Under the pieces are notes generated by a model. It searched no databases. It saw nothing but the letters and a program-made list of their open reading frames with translations, and was not told the origin of the DNA. From positions 1 through 64,000 of the forward strand of contig NZ_JAUSPS010000079.1 in assembly GCF_030652775.1 (NCBI RefSeq): a stretch of 64,000 bases of DNA. The letters run 5' to 3'. The position numbers and the translations under genes are program-made. Positions 41,399 to 52,500 of the stretch are shown here, in pieces (position 1 is the first letter of the stretch; each line of letters begins with the position of its first letter). Source of the DNA: Acetobacterium sp. (GTDB taxonomy: Bacteria; Bacillota; Clostridia; Eubacteriales; Eubacteriaceae).

Positions 41399-42160
41399 AT
41401 GAAAAATGATATGAAAATTGCCGTCTTAATCGATGCCGATAATGTCTCAGACAAATATATTAAGTATATTTTTGATGAAATCTCCAACCTTGGCATGCCG
41501 ACATTTAAGCGCATCTACGGTGACTGGACCAAACCCCAGCTGGGATCCTGGAAAACTGTATTACTTAACTATTCCATTACTCCGATTCAGCAATACAGTT
41601 ACACCACCGGAAAAAATGCCACCGATGCCGCACTGATTATCGATGCTATGGATATTCTTTATTCCAATAACGTGGACGGATTTTGTATTGTCTCCAGTGA
41701 CAGCGACTTCACCCGGCTGGCGACCCGACTCCGGGAAGCCGGGATGTATGTAGTAGGCATGGGCGAAAAGAAAACCCCCACCCCTTTTATCTCGGCCTGT
41801 GAAAAGTTCAAATATCTGGAAGTTCTGGCCAGCGATCCGGAAGCTGCGGCAGAGCAATCTGAAAACGTTCAAAACGGAAAACAGGGCACTCAAAAAGAAG
41901 GCATGGCCAGCAAAAAAGAACTGATTCAATCACTTAAAACCATTATCACTGAAAGTTCTGATGAAGATGGTTGGGCGAACCTGGGCGAGGTCGGTTCCCG
42001 GCTCAATAATCGCTATCCGGATTTTGATACCCGGAATTATGGTCACTCAAAACTGCGGCCGCTGATTTTATCCTTGAATCAATTTGAAATTGAAGCTCGC
42101 CGAACCAGCAAAAATCAGAATTCGCATTATGTTGTCCGCAATAAAGCCAAGCAAAGGTAG
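41399..42160 (+). CDS. NYN-domain protein with C-terminal LOTUS/OST-HTH domain
   Basis: The 253-residue protein has a PIN-like NYN nuclease domain: VLIDADNVS (about 9-17), KNATDAALIIDAMDIL (about 72-87), CIVSSDSDFTRLATRLRE (about 96-113) and VVGMGEKKTPTPF. These place the acidic metal ligands of an RNase. The C-terminal part (about 175-248) is a LOTUS-type domain ending in DTRNYGHSKLRPLILSL and an F-E-I-E strand, thought to bind RNA. The gene is followed after 4 bp by corA, so the two are cotranscribed. Confidence 0.82.
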   Translation: MKNDMKIAVLIDADNVSDKYIKYIFDEISNLGMPTFKRIYGDWTKPQLGSWKTVLLNYSITPIQQYSYTTGKNATDAALIIDAMDILYSNNVDGFCIVSSDSDFTRLATRLREAGMYVVGMGEKKTPTPFISACEKFKYLEVLASDPEAAAEQSENVQNGKQGTQKEGMASKKELIQSLKTIITESSDEDGWANLGEVGSRLNNRYPDFDTRNYGHSKLRPLILSLNQFEIEARRTSKNQNSHYVVRNKAKQR

Positions 42161-42164
42161 TCAG

Positions 42165-43088
42165 ATGCAGATTTATCGTCTTGAAAATGACGCCTTCACA
42201 ACGGATTCCCTTGAACAGATTGATCCAAACAACAATCAAATCCATCTTTGTCTCCTTGACTTCCCAGCGCTGGCGACAGTCAGTGGCAAACTGGGAATCA
42301 GCGACCGACTGGTTGACGAATGTCTGAACAGCCGCTCATCAAAATTTGACAGCTATGATGGCTTTGATTTTATAACGATCATTCTTCCCGAAGCGATCTG
42401 TCAGGATCTCAAACCGCAGCGGATCGGTATCTATTTCCGGGCCGATTTACTGGTTTTTGTGTCGGATCGCAGCGATTTTATCAACGGTATTGTTATCAAC
42501 ACCCAGACCGAAGGTATCAAGGTTCACAGTCTGGGAAAGTTTTTCCATTTGTTTTTTGATAAACTCACCATTGATGACCGGGAGGTGCTGGCTTCGATTG
42601 AAGAGGAAATAACCGATTTGGAAGAAGAATTTATTGTCTCGGTTAAAAACGATCTGGTCGATTATCTGATCACCTTCCGCAAGCGTCTGCTGAGTCTTAA
42701 GCAATATTATGAACAGCTTTTTGAAATTTCCGAGGCCATCGAAGAAAATGAAAATAACCTGATCGATAAAAAAGAACTGCGCTATTTTAAAATTCTCACC
42801 AATCGGATCAACCGCCTCTTTACCAATGTGCTGAACCTCCGGGATTATGGCACCCAGGTTCGGGAAGCCTACCAGGCCCAACTGGACATAAATCTAAATA
42901 ATGTCATGAAAATTTTCACTGTCGTTACTTCCATTTTTCTGCCGTTGACTCTGATTGTTGGCTGGTACGGGATGAACATCATGATGCCAGAGTTTCATTG
43001 GGTATACGGTTATCCGTTTGTGATTGTTTTATGTATCGTAGTTGCTGCCGGAACGCTGATCTATTTCAAAAAAAACAAGTGGTTTTAA
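42165..43088 (+). CDS. CorA-like divalent cation transporter
   Basis: The 307-residue protein starts MQIYRLENDAF; the longer frame upstream overlaps the NYN gene. It has a large cytoplasmic N-terminal domain and two C-terminal membrane helices, with the pore motif YGMN at the end of the first (WYGMNIMMPEFHW, about 268-280). The GMN motif defines CorA/MgtE-like Mg channels; members may also export ions. A terminator overlaps its end. Confidence 0.88.
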   Translation: MQIYRLENDAFTTDSLEQIDPNNNQIHLCLLDFPALATVSGKLGISDRLVDECLNSRSSKFDSYDGFDFITIILPEAICQDLKPQRIGIYFRADLLVFVSDRSDFINGIVINTQTEGIKVHSLGKFFHLFFDKLTIDDREVLASIEEEITDLEEEFIVSVKNDLVDYLITFRKRLLSLKQYYEQLFEISEAIEENENNLIDKKELRYFKILTNRINRLFTNVLNLRDYGTQVREAYQAQLDINLNNVMKIFTVVTSIFLPLTLIVGWYGMNIMMPEFHWVYGYPFVIVLCIVVAAGTLIYFKKNKWF

Positions 43089-43105
43089 AATCACTTGTTT
43101 TTTTA
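43072..43105 (+). terminator. Rho-independent terminator overlapping the corA-like stop
   Basis: AAAACAAGTG-GTTTTAAAAT-CACTTGTTTTTTTA; the stem begins inside the coding region. Confidence 0.8.
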
Positions 43106-43129
43106 AAATTAAAACCTCAAAATAAACGC

Positions 43130-43158
43130 TTGCATTATAATTCGGCATGTTGTATCAT
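43130..43158 (+). promoter_or_regulatory. Promoter of the pantothenate operon
   Basis: TTGCAT (43130-43135), 17 bp, then TATCAT (43153-43158). The start near 43165 leaves a leader of about 320 nt before panG. Confidence 0.55.
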
Positions 43159-43164
43159 ACCCAC

Positions 43165-43484
43165 ATGGTGGCATCGTTAAGAGCTGCACATGATTAACGC
43201 ACAAAAACTTTTATAAGAATATAAAAATCTGCTCTAATCCCTGGTGATAGAGACTGAATAAAACCTTACTGTTTTGCATTTTTATAATGTCATGATAGGT
43301 CTTTTTGCAGTTGTTTATTTTCAGTGCAGAGGACCTTTTTTCTTTGCGCAAATTTAAACTACTGCCATCCAGTTTTGTCGAACAGAGTACCGACAACCAG
43401 ATTTTCAACAGCCACAGGTTTGCGTGCCATGTGTTTCGCTGCTCTTTGCGGTCATAACCAAATACTACTAACAGGTGTAAATGC
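43165..43484 (+). other. Long gap/leader before panG
   Basis: No gene with a ribosome site is seen. On the minus strand a frame encodes a low-complexity 110-residue product without recognisable motifs; it may be a decayed gene. No known riboswitch is seen. The panG start has a modest RBS (AGGTG). Confidence 0.35.
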
Positions 43485-44342
43485 ATGAAAATCGGATTTA
43501 TTGGCGCCGGCAAAGTCGGCACCGCCATGGGCATTTTTTTCAAACAAAATAGTCTGACCCTATCAGGTTACCTAAGCCGTAGTGAAACCTCTTCTCAAGG
43601 CGCTGCTGACGCAACTGACGCCACAATTTTTAGCGACCTTCCCAGCCTTGTTACCGCAAGTGAAGTGATTTTTATCACCACCGGGGATGATCAGATTTCT
43701 GCGGTTATCAATCAACTCGTCCAAACCTCCTGCTTAACCGAGCAACATACTCTTGTCCATACCAGCGGCGCTCTGTCCACCGATCTTTTTGATCCGCTTT
43801 TAACTTCAGGGTGTGGTTTGTGTTCGCTTCACCCGATCATGAGTTTTTCTGATCCCTTCACTGCCGCTCAAAACTTAAAGCAAACGGTTTTTACCCTCGA
43901 AGGCAATGAAAAGGGGCTGGCCGAGGTACAAAGAATCCTTCAGATCACCGGCAATCCCTATTCCGTGATCGACAAGGGTGATAAGGTGCTTTACCACGCC
44001 GCTGCCTGTATCCTCTCCAATTATCTGGTGACTCTGATTGATTCGGGTTTTGAGCTACTTAAAAGCACCGGAATTGCCACAGATGAAATCGTCCGGGCAT
44101 TTATGCCGCTGATCTCCGCCACCCTGAGTAACATCGAAAGATCAGGAACGGTAAACGCCCTCACCGGCCCCCTGGTTCGGGGAGATGAAAACACCATCAG
44201 TAAACACATCGAAGCCTTAAAAACCCAAGCCCCGGAATTCCTGGCACTCTACCAGACCATGGGCTTAGCCACCATTGAGATGATCAAAGACAAACGGATT
44301 GATGCAGAAACCTATGATCATTTAAAAAATCAACTAAAATAA
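43485..44342 (+). CDS. panG: DUF2520 Rossmann protein, PanG-type ketopantoate reductase
   Basis: The 285-residue protein has an N-terminal Rossmann domain (GFIGAGKVGTAMG, about 3-15; LVHTSGALS near 90) and a C-terminal DUF2520 helical domain (about 155-285). Its fold is that of dimeric NADP-linked dehydrogenases. PanG of Francisella, a DUF2520/COG5495 protein, was shown to reduce ketopantoate. Here the gene is directly followed by panB, panC and panD, and no panE is near. This strongly suggests it supplies the missing reductase step, by context and not by test. Confidence 0.75.
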   Translation: MKIGFIGAGKVGTAMGIFFKQNSLTLSGYLSRSETSSQGAADATDATIFSDLPSLVTASEVIFITTGDDQISAVINQLVQTSCLTEQHTLVHTSGALSTDLFDPLLTSGCGLCSLHPIMSFSDPFTAAQNLKQTVFTLEGNEKGLAEVQRILQITGNPYSVIDKGDKVLYHAAACILSNYLVTLIDSGFELLKSTGIATDEIVRAFMPLISATLSNIERSGTVNALTGPLVRGDENTISKHIEALKTQAPEFLALYQTMGLATIEMIKDKRIDAETYDHLKNQLK

Positions 44343-44362
44343 AAAAATAAAGGAAGAAACGA

Positions 44363-45199
44363 ATGAAAAGTAAATTTACTGTCAGTTCTTTTTTACAAGC
44401 CAAAGCAAACAAGGAAAAAATCACCATGCTAACGGCGTATGATTATTCAATGGCCAAAATCGTCAACGATGCCGGCATCGATGCGATTCTGGTGGGCGAT
44501 TCTCTGGGGATGGTTGTCCAGGGCTATGAATCCACCCTGGAAGTGACTATGGACGATATGGTTTACCATTGTAAAGCCGTCGCCCGGGGCGCCGAAAACG
44601 CCCTGATCGTCGGCGACATGCCCTTTTTATCCTATCATATTTCGGTGGCAGACGCTGTTCGCAATGCCGGCCGGTTGATTCAGGAAGGTAAGGCCCATGC
44701 TGTCAAGCTTGAAGGCGGCGTGGATCAGGTTGCCAATGTCAAAGCCATTGTCAAGGCTCAGATTCCCGTCATGGGGCATATCGGTCTGACGCCCCAGTCG
44801 GTTAACCTGTTCGGTGGATTTAAGGTTCAGGGTAAAGACACTGCTCAGGCCCAGAAAGTCATTGATGATGCCCTGGCGCTGGAAGCGGCGGGAGTCTTTG
44901 CTATTGTCCTGGAAGGGATTCCTGAAAAACTGGCAACTCTGATTACGCAAAAATTATCCGTACCCACCATCGGTATCGGTGCCGGTCGCTACTGCGACGG
45001 TCAGGTGCTGGTCATTCATGATCTGCTGGGCATGTACTCTGGTCAATCGCCCAAGTTTTCCAAGCGTTATGCGGCGCTGAATGAGACCATTAAGGATTCT
45101 GTCACGGCCTATGTCTCCGAGGTAAAGACTGCGCAGTTCCCGGAAGAAAAGCATACCTTCACCATTGATGATGCGGTTATTGCCGAATTGCAGCAATAA
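44363..45199 (+). CDS. panB: 3-methyl-2-oxobutanoate hydroxymethyltransferase
   Basis: The 278-residue TIM-barrel enzyme transfers a hydroxymethyl group from methylene-tetrahydrofolate to ketoisovalerate. Motifs are [12 protein letters not shown] (about 22-33), LVGDSLGMV (about 42-50), [15 protein letters not shown] (about 135-144) and [14 protein letters not shown] (about 200-213). It is 20 bp after panG with a good RBS (AAAGGAAG). It draws on methylene-THF, the Wood-Ljungdahl intermediate. Confidence 0.96.
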   Translation: MKSKFTVSSFLQAKANKEKITMLTAYDYSMAKIVNDAGIDAILVGDSLGMVVQGYESTLEVTMDDMVYHCKAVARGAENALIVGDMPFLSYHISVADAVRNAGRLIQEGKAHAVKLEGGVDQVANVKAIVKAQIPVMGHIGLTPQSVNLFGGFKVQGKDTAQAQKVIDDALALEAAGVFAIVLEGIPEKLATLITQKLSVPTIGIGAGRYCDGQVLVIHDLLGMYSGQSPKFSKRYAALNETIKDSVTAYVSEVKTAQFPEEKHTFTIDDAVIAELQQ

Positions 45200-45203
45200 G
45201 ACC

Positions 45204-46052
45204 ATGAAGATTGCCAAAACCATAGCGGAACTAAAGAGCTGTCTTGAAGACTTTGGTCGGGATAAAACCATTGGCTTTGTCCCGACTATGGGCTATCTCC
45301 ACGATGGTCATCTTGCATTAATTAATGAAGCACAAAGTCAAAATGATGTGACCGTCGTGAGTATCTTTGTTAATCCCACCCAATTTGCCCCGGGTGAGGA
45401 TCTGGACGCCTACCCCCGGGATTTTGACCGGGATTCACAACTTGCCGAAGCTGCTGGAACCGATCTGCTGTTCTTTCCTGATCCGGCCGAAATCTACCCG
45501 ACGGGTGCCTCAACCTTTGTGGAAGTGGAAGGCGACATCACCAAAAAACTCTGCGGCCAGTCCCGACCCACTCATTTTAAAGGCGTGACCACAGTGATCA
45601 ACCTGTTGTTCAATCTGATCCAGCCAACTAGAGCCTATTTTGGCCAGAAAGATGCCCAACAGGTGGCGGTGATTAAAAAAATGATCCGGGATTTGCATAT
45701 GTCTGTTGAGATTATAGTCTGCCCGATTGTCCGGGAAGCCGATGGTTTGGCCCTGAGTTCCCGGAATGTGTTTCTGAATCTAGCGGCCCGAGACCAGGCT
45801 CTGGTTCTCAGCCAGTCGCTGGCTTCCGCCAAAGCCCTTTATGGATCTGGTGAACGCTCGGTCAAAATCATAAAAGCTGCGATTATTAACCAGATTACCA
45901 CCATGCCACTGGCTGCTATTGATTACGTTGATATCCTTGATTTTGAAACCCTGGCAGACATCGAAACCATCACCTCGCCGGCTCTGGCGGCGGTAGCGGT
46001 TCGCTTCGGGAACACCCGGCTGATTGATAATATCATTTTGATTAAGAGGTAA
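45204..46052 (+). CDS. panC: Pantothenate synthetase
   Basis: The 282-residue ligase joins pantoate and beta-alanine with ATP. The start ATG at 45204 lies 4 bp after the panB stop; the longer frame overlaps panB. Motifs are FVPTMGYLHDGHLALI (about 25-40, the HIGH-like motif), VSIFVNPTQFAPGEDLD (about 55-71), FGQKDAQQ (about 149-156) and LALSSRN (the KMSKS-equivalent, about 185-191). Confidence 0.96.
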   Translation: MKIAKTIAELKSCLEDFGRDKTIGFVPTMGYLHDGHLALINEAQSQNDVTVVSIFVNPTQFAPGEDLDAYPRDFDRDSQLAEAAGTDLLFFPDPAEIYPTGASTFVEVEGDITKKLCGQSRPTHFKGVTTVINLLFNLIQPTRAYFGQKDAQQVAVIKKMIRDLHMSVEIIVCPIVREADGLALSSRNVFLNLAARDQALVLSQSLASAKALYGSGERSVKIIKAAIINQITTMPLAAIDYVDILDFETLADIETITSPALAAVAVRFGNTRLIDNIILIKR

Positions 46053-46055
46053 ATT

Positions 46056-46439
46056 ATGTATATCACCCTATTTAAGTCAAAGCTCCATCGGGCAACCGTC
46101 ACCGAGGCTGACCTCAATTATGTGGGCAGCATCACCATCGATGAGGAGCTGCTGGAACAGGCGGATATTCTTCCCGGTGAAAAGGTTCAGGTAGTGGATG
46201 TGAATAACGGCCAGCGTTTTGAAACCTATACGATTGTGGGAAAACGAGGCAGCGGCGTGATCTGTGTCAATGGCGCTGCGGCGCGACTGGTTCACAAAGG
46301 CGATAAGGTGATCATCATCACCTATGCCATGATCGATCGGAAAGAGGCGCTGGATTTTAAGCCCCGGGTGCTGATACTCGATGATGACAATCATGTGATC
46401 GCTCTTAAGGATCATGAGGTTCATGGTCAGAGTCATTAA
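46056..46439 (+). CDS. panD: Aspartate 1-decarboxylase
   Basis: The 127-residue pyruvoyl enzyme makes beta-alanine from aspartate. The self-cleavage site is YVGSITID, with Gly24-Ser25 giving the pyruvoyl group. [13 protein letters not shown] (about 11-23) and GAAARLV (about 73-79) are also conserved. Three bases separate it from panC. It completes the operon for pantothenate from ketoisovalerate and aspartate. Confidence 0.96.
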   Translation: MYITLFKSKLHRATVTEADLNYVGSITIDEELLEQADILPGEKVQVVDVNNGQRFETYTIVGKRGSGVICVNGAAARLVHKGDKVIIITYAMIDRKEALDFKPRVLILDDDNHVIALKDHEVHGQSH

Positions 46440-46477
46440 TTCTTTAACATTAATAATTTAATAAATAATATCAACAA

Positions 46478-46513
46478 CAAAGCCAGGTATGAAAAATCAT
46501 ACCTGGCTTTGAG
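46478..46513 (+). terminator. Bidirectional terminator between panD and the glucan synthase gene
   Basis: AAAGCCAGGTATG-AAAAAT-CATACCTGGCTTT lies between converging genes and can serve both. Confidence 0.75.
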
Positions 46514-46535
46514 TTTGTACTGTAACGCCTGTGGT

Positions 46536-49500
46536 TTACAATCCCATCAATACTTCAACCTGATGATTTACTTTATCATTGACCAGGTTGATAATATTTC
46601 TGGTTGAGATGATCCCATCCACCGAAATGGTTTTGACACCTTTATTGACACCGTCGGGATTTTTTACTTTTATTTGATAGTCTGTTTCCAGATAGCGATA
46701 GCTGATCTGATATTCTTTCATTCTTCCGGGAATACATGGGTCCATGACAATGGTCTCGCCGTTTTTCTGAAAGCCTAGAATATATTCCAGACCAGCCCGG
46801 TACATCCAACCGGCGGCACCGGTATACCAGGTCCAGCCACCTCTGCCGGTATGCGGATAAGTGGAATAGACATCGGCCGCAAACACATAGGGCTCGACCT
46901 TGTAACGGGTATAGTCGCGCATGTTGGTGGTGTGGTTAATCGGGTTAATCAGCTCAAACAGATCCCAGGCTTTATCGCCATCACCCAGTTTGGCAAAAGC
47001 AATGATCGCCCAGGCTGCGGCATGGGTGTATTGTCCGCCATTTTCCCGGACTCCCGGAATATAACCCTTGATGTATCCCGGTTCCAGCTCGGACTTGTCA
47101 AAAGGTGGCGTCAGTAGCTTAATCAGACCATCTTCACGGCTGACCAGATAGTCTTCCAGTGAATTCATGGCCGTAAGCGAACGCTCGCTTTCCCCAGCGC
47201 CGGAAATAACTGACCAACTTTGGGCAATGGAGTCGATTTTACACTCGCTGTTCCCAGCCGACCCCAAGACATCGCCGTTGTCGAAATAAGCCCGACGATA
47301 CCAGCTACCATCCCAGGCCGTTTTTTCGATGGCCGCCATGATCTCGGCTTTGACGCTTTGATATTTTATGGCTCGTTCCAGGTCGCCCTTTTCTTTGCAA
47401 ATGGGAATAAACAGGTCCAGATTGGCAATCAGGAACCAGCCTAACCAGACGCTTTCGCCCCGCCCCTTATTACCGACGGTGTTCATTCCATCATTCCAGT
47501 CCCCGGAACCCATCAGCGGCAGTCCATGTTTTCCGAATTTCAGGGAAACTTCAAAGGCTCGCAGACAATGGTCATACAAGGAAGCGGAGGTTTCGATTTT
47601 CCAGGGGCTACCGCATTTTTCATCTTCAAATTCGCCTAATTCCGGTTCTTCGATAAAGTTAACCGCTTCTTCCAGAATTTGGCGGTCACCGGTAATGCGG
47701 ATATATTCGGCGGTGACATAGGGCAGCCATAATCGATCATCGGAAAAATGGGTTCGGGTTCCCAAACCCATTGGTTCATGCCACCAATGCTGAACATCGC
47801 CCTGAATATACTGGTGACCGGCATGGAGCAGAATTTGTGCTCGAGCTATTTCCGGCCATATGTTGGTAATTGATAAGGCATCCTGGAGCTGATCTCTAAA
47901 CCCAAATGCTCCACCGGCTTGATAGAATCCTGATCTTCCCCATAGTCGACAGGAAATAACCTGGTACTGAAGCCATCCATTAACCATCAGATTGATGGAA
48001 TCCGTTGGGGTATCCACCTGGATCACTCCCAGCTTGCTTTTCCAGAAACTGATGACTTCAGATAATGCTTCCTGGACATTTCGTAGCTCACGATACTTCT
48101 GGCTCAGCATCGTTACCTCATCTTGATTATTTGCTGCGCCCAACAGGAAGGCAATATCCTTCCGCTCATTGGGTCCCAGGGTAACCTTCACCTGAATCGC
48201 TCCGCAGGGATCAATCCCAGCGCCTATAGCCCCATCAAGACTTATATCGGCCAGGCTTTCCGGACAGGTCATATCGCCATTACCGAAAAAGGCTTTGCGG
48301 TCACTGGTAACCGACCGCTGTGGAATTGATGCATCGATGAATAATATTTCTCCGGGAAACCCTTCGTTATAAGGGTTTCTCATTAACAATGCACCACCTT
48401 CATCCTGTTCACTATTAATATGCATGGCCGTTGCCTGATCACTGACCCCCAATACCGGGCGGATGTAACAGGTCAGGGTGAGATGACGTTCCTGATTCGA
48501 TTCATTTTTTAAATTAATCAGACTTATTTTTACCGGGTCTGTTGTCGGTACAAACTGAATCATCCGTTGTTTGATGCCGTGACTGGCATGTTCAAAATTG
48601 GTATAGCCAAAACCGTGCTTGATGGTATAATCTTCCGCTTCCCGAATTGGTAACGGAGTGATTGTCCAGATTTCTCCGGTATCCTGATCACCGAGATAAA
48701 TCACTTCTCCTGACGGATCGGAAACCACATCATTTGACCAGGGGGTGAGCTTGTTTTCCCGGCTGTTTTGATACCAACTATACCCGGAGCCTGATTCTGA
48801 AACCATAAAACCGAAGCTGGGGTTGGCAATTACATTCACCCAGGGTGCTGGGGTATTCTCACCGTTTTTCAGATGAATGACATACTCGCTGCCATCTTCT
48901 TTAAATCCGCCAATGCCATTATTGTACAGGCGTTCCGGCTCATCGCTTGGTGATACGGGGTAATTGACGGGCTTGTTGATCACTACTATTTTTGCCGGAA
49001 GCAATTTGCTGGTTGCGGTTTCACGAACACATTCAATCTGTTCCCGCATCGTTCCCATGCCGCCTTGTAAAATCACCCGGGCAACGGCATAGAGCAGTGG
49101 AATGTCGGCCGCTGCTATTTTATTTTTTTCCAGAATAAAGACATCCTCACTCGTTTTTAAAATGTCATGGGTTTGTTTGGATAATACCATATCAGAAATC
49201 AGATTATACAGGGGCAAGGAATAGGCGTATTCCTCTTCGCTTAAGATCACCAGATCCACGTTTAAACCCATCAGCCGCCAGTATTCGTGGGCTTTTAAAA
49301 CCTCAACCAATAGCTTGACCTGGTCGATTTTACTTAAATCCACCAGCACAATGGGGTTGTCGCCGGAAATTCCATATTTCCACAAGGCCGACTGACCCTG
49401 GGTATTTTTGCGGATTATTTCCTGACTCATCATCTTTATGGGGCTGATAAAAACAAGATGTGAGATCATATCCTGATATAGTTCAGTTTCGTCAGCATCC

Positions 49501-52500
49501 AGATTGAGATATCGGGTTTCCACCTGACTTCTAGTTAAGGCCAGTTTGAACGCACCTTCCACAGCACTCGGGTTATCATATTTATCGATCAGATCCAGAA
49601 TCGATTCCTTGCTTTCGCAGAAAGCGGTGACAAAGGAAAATTGGGCAGTTTTACCGGCCTCGATGGTCACCTGAATCCGCATACTCATGACCGGATCCAG
49701 CACCGGTCCGCTGCTGCCTGACAGCGGCTTTTCCTGGTTTATGACGAGCGGATTTTTGGGGTTGTTACCCCGACCGATTAACTGCATCCGATCGGTTTCG
49801 TACTGAATCTCGCCCTGAACATTACCTTTAGTCACAACAGCGTTGGCCAGCCACAAACTTTTATCGCTGTCTGAGCGGGGTCGCCGGTTGGCAATCAGGC
49901 ATTTCCTCTGATGATTAATTTCTGTTTCAACAAAAAGATTGCCAAAGGCCGGATGAGCAATATCCCCAGCCAGGGCTGCCATGACCACTTCAAAATAACT
50001 GGTCAATTCCAGGGTACAGGATTTTTTGCTATTGTTCTTCAGGGTGATTCGTCTGATTTCGACGTTGTCCCCGGATGCCACAACCACCTCAGTTTTCGTC
50101 TCAATGTCGCCATCGGTGCGCTTGAATGTGGCTTTGTCGGCGGTGAAAACCACCTCATATTGATCCGGTTTTTTATTCAGCGGCGCATAGGCCGCCGACC
50201 AGACAACTTTGCTCGCACTGTTTTTCACATAGAAAAACATGCCGTATTGATCCAGGGTGCTGTCTTCGCGCCAGCGGGTTACGGCGGCCATTTTACTTTG
50301 GCTGTAGCCTGTTCCCCGCTCGGTAATCATCACCGAATAATTACCATTGGAAAGGATATGCGCTTTGGGCAGAACGGTATTGGGTTTTGTATAACGTCGC
50401 ACAGCGCTTTTCTCTTTGGTGATCTTGCCCTTGTAAGGTACCAGCTTTTCCTTGGTTCCCTTAGTAAAGATCAGATCGGAAGAAACTTTTTCCTGAAGCA
50501 GCAATCGGGCCGCATGGATTTCCGGGTCGGTATGAAAACGAGTTTGCATGATATTCTGATTGACACAGTTATTCAATGCCATTAAACTCATACCCTGATG
50601 ATGAGCCATAAAACTTTTTACAACCGCTCGCTTTGTCTCAAAGCCCAGTCGTTCCGGGGTATAATCGGCAGCTTCATAAAAACCGTAGGGTCCTTCCAGA
50701 CCGTCGGCCTTAAGCCGTTTAATATTCTTAATCGCCGCTTCGGGATCAACCATCAGTGCCAGGAAGGTGGCGTAGGGTGCGGTCACCGCATCTTCGATTA
50801 AGCCCCGTTTAAGTCCCAACCAGGGCACCCCAATGGCCTTGTATTTGTAATCGTGGTGTTTATCCATCGCGTTATAGCCGGACTCGGATGTACCCCAGGG
50901 CATCTCCCGCTGATTTCCGTATTTCTTCTGACTCTTGATAACAAAGGAATAGGTTTCGTCCAGCAACGTATTTTGATAGCTTTTCATAATCAAAAGCGGC
51001 ATTAAATATTCGAACATCGTGCCGGTCCAGGAAATCAGGCCTTTGTAACGATCCACGGTAGTCAGTGCCCGACCCAGTTTAAACCAGTGGGAAGCCGGGA
51101 TCTTACCTTTAGCAATGCAGATATAGCTGGTTTGACGGGCTTCTGAGGCCAGCAGGTCATAGAAGGAATTGGTGAGCTTGTTGTCTTCCAGATTAAAACC
51201 GATACTGAATAGTTCCTTTTTCTTGTCATACAGAGGCAGAAATTCCATGGCCACGATGAGGGACTCAATCCGTTTAAGCAGTCGGGTGTATTGGTCGACA
51301 AAATTCTGACTCGCTGCAGCGGCCGTGTTCAGAGCTCCGCTGGTTTCAGCCAGCCAGGCTAATTCCTCACGATAATCGTCCTGATCCCATTTTTTGACAG
51401 TCTCTGCCAGTCGTTCGGCAATAGCGGCGGTTTCCTGATGAGCCTGCGGTAAATCAATCAAATTATCATTACTGATTAAACGTTTTTTGAGATTTTTAAG
51501 ATCCTCAAACACGTCATCATCAGCCGCTTCTTTTCTGGCTGCGGCCATATCAGTCAAGCGATCCGGCATTTTTTTAAACAAGCGAATTCCTGGCAGGAAG
51601 CTTGTCATTTCGGCTTTGAACCGGGTAACCATTGCGGCTATTTTTGTTTTCCAGACCCCTTCATCGATATCCGCCATTGCGTCTTCCCGCATCAGCGTTT
51701 CCAGGGTCTGATTCCAAGCCATTAAATCTGCCGCTTTTTTGTAAACGGCGGCATCGACTGGAAGAATTATGCCATAAGCAGCGTAGTCGGTTTTCCCGAC
51801 ACAATTGAGGGTATCCCCGATGCCACTTGAAAACCGGGGATCAATCAGGGGACTGTGGAGGTAATCCTTAAGTCCTTGTTTCAGAGTGACCAGGTAACAG
51901 AGAAAATTTCCGCTGTCCACCGTTGAAATATAGGCCGGACGCAGGGGTTTTAAGGTCAGGGTATCGTACCAGTTAAGCAGATGACCCTGCCATTTTTCCA
52001 GGTCTTCAATGGTTCCAACCGTTTTGTCGATGAGCTCTATCATCTGCCCGGTGCCGATATAACCAAAGTCTCTGGCCGAGAGTGGTGCCAGCAGACCCAA
52101 CCCGATATTGGTAGGCGATGTCCGCTGCGCCAGACCTCTAGGTGGGTCGGCCTGATAATTATCGGGAATTAGATAATGGCTTTTGGCATTGGCAAAATCC
52201 TCAAAATAGCGCCAGGTTTTGCGGCTGATCCGACCCAGTTCAAAGGATTCACTTTGCGATAGTTCGAGCACCTTTTCCGGCTGATCCCTACTGATAAACC
52301 AGGCAATAAAAGGACTACTGATCCACAGCGCAAAGAAAAACAGACTGAGTATCAGTGTTTCCGGTTTTAAAAACAGGGCCAGGCAAACAACCAGAGGCGC
52401 CTGGATCAGCGCCGCCTTCATGGTGAAAAGATAAGCGCCTAGCGAATTTTTCTGGAATTTTTCGGTATCATCAGCAGTCACCCATTCCAGCAGATTTTTT

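Noticed and set aside
43211-43543. Minus-strand 110-residue frame before panG
   Set aside because: No recognisable domain or ribosome site, and it overlaps the panG start; possibly a decayed gene, not a supported CDS.
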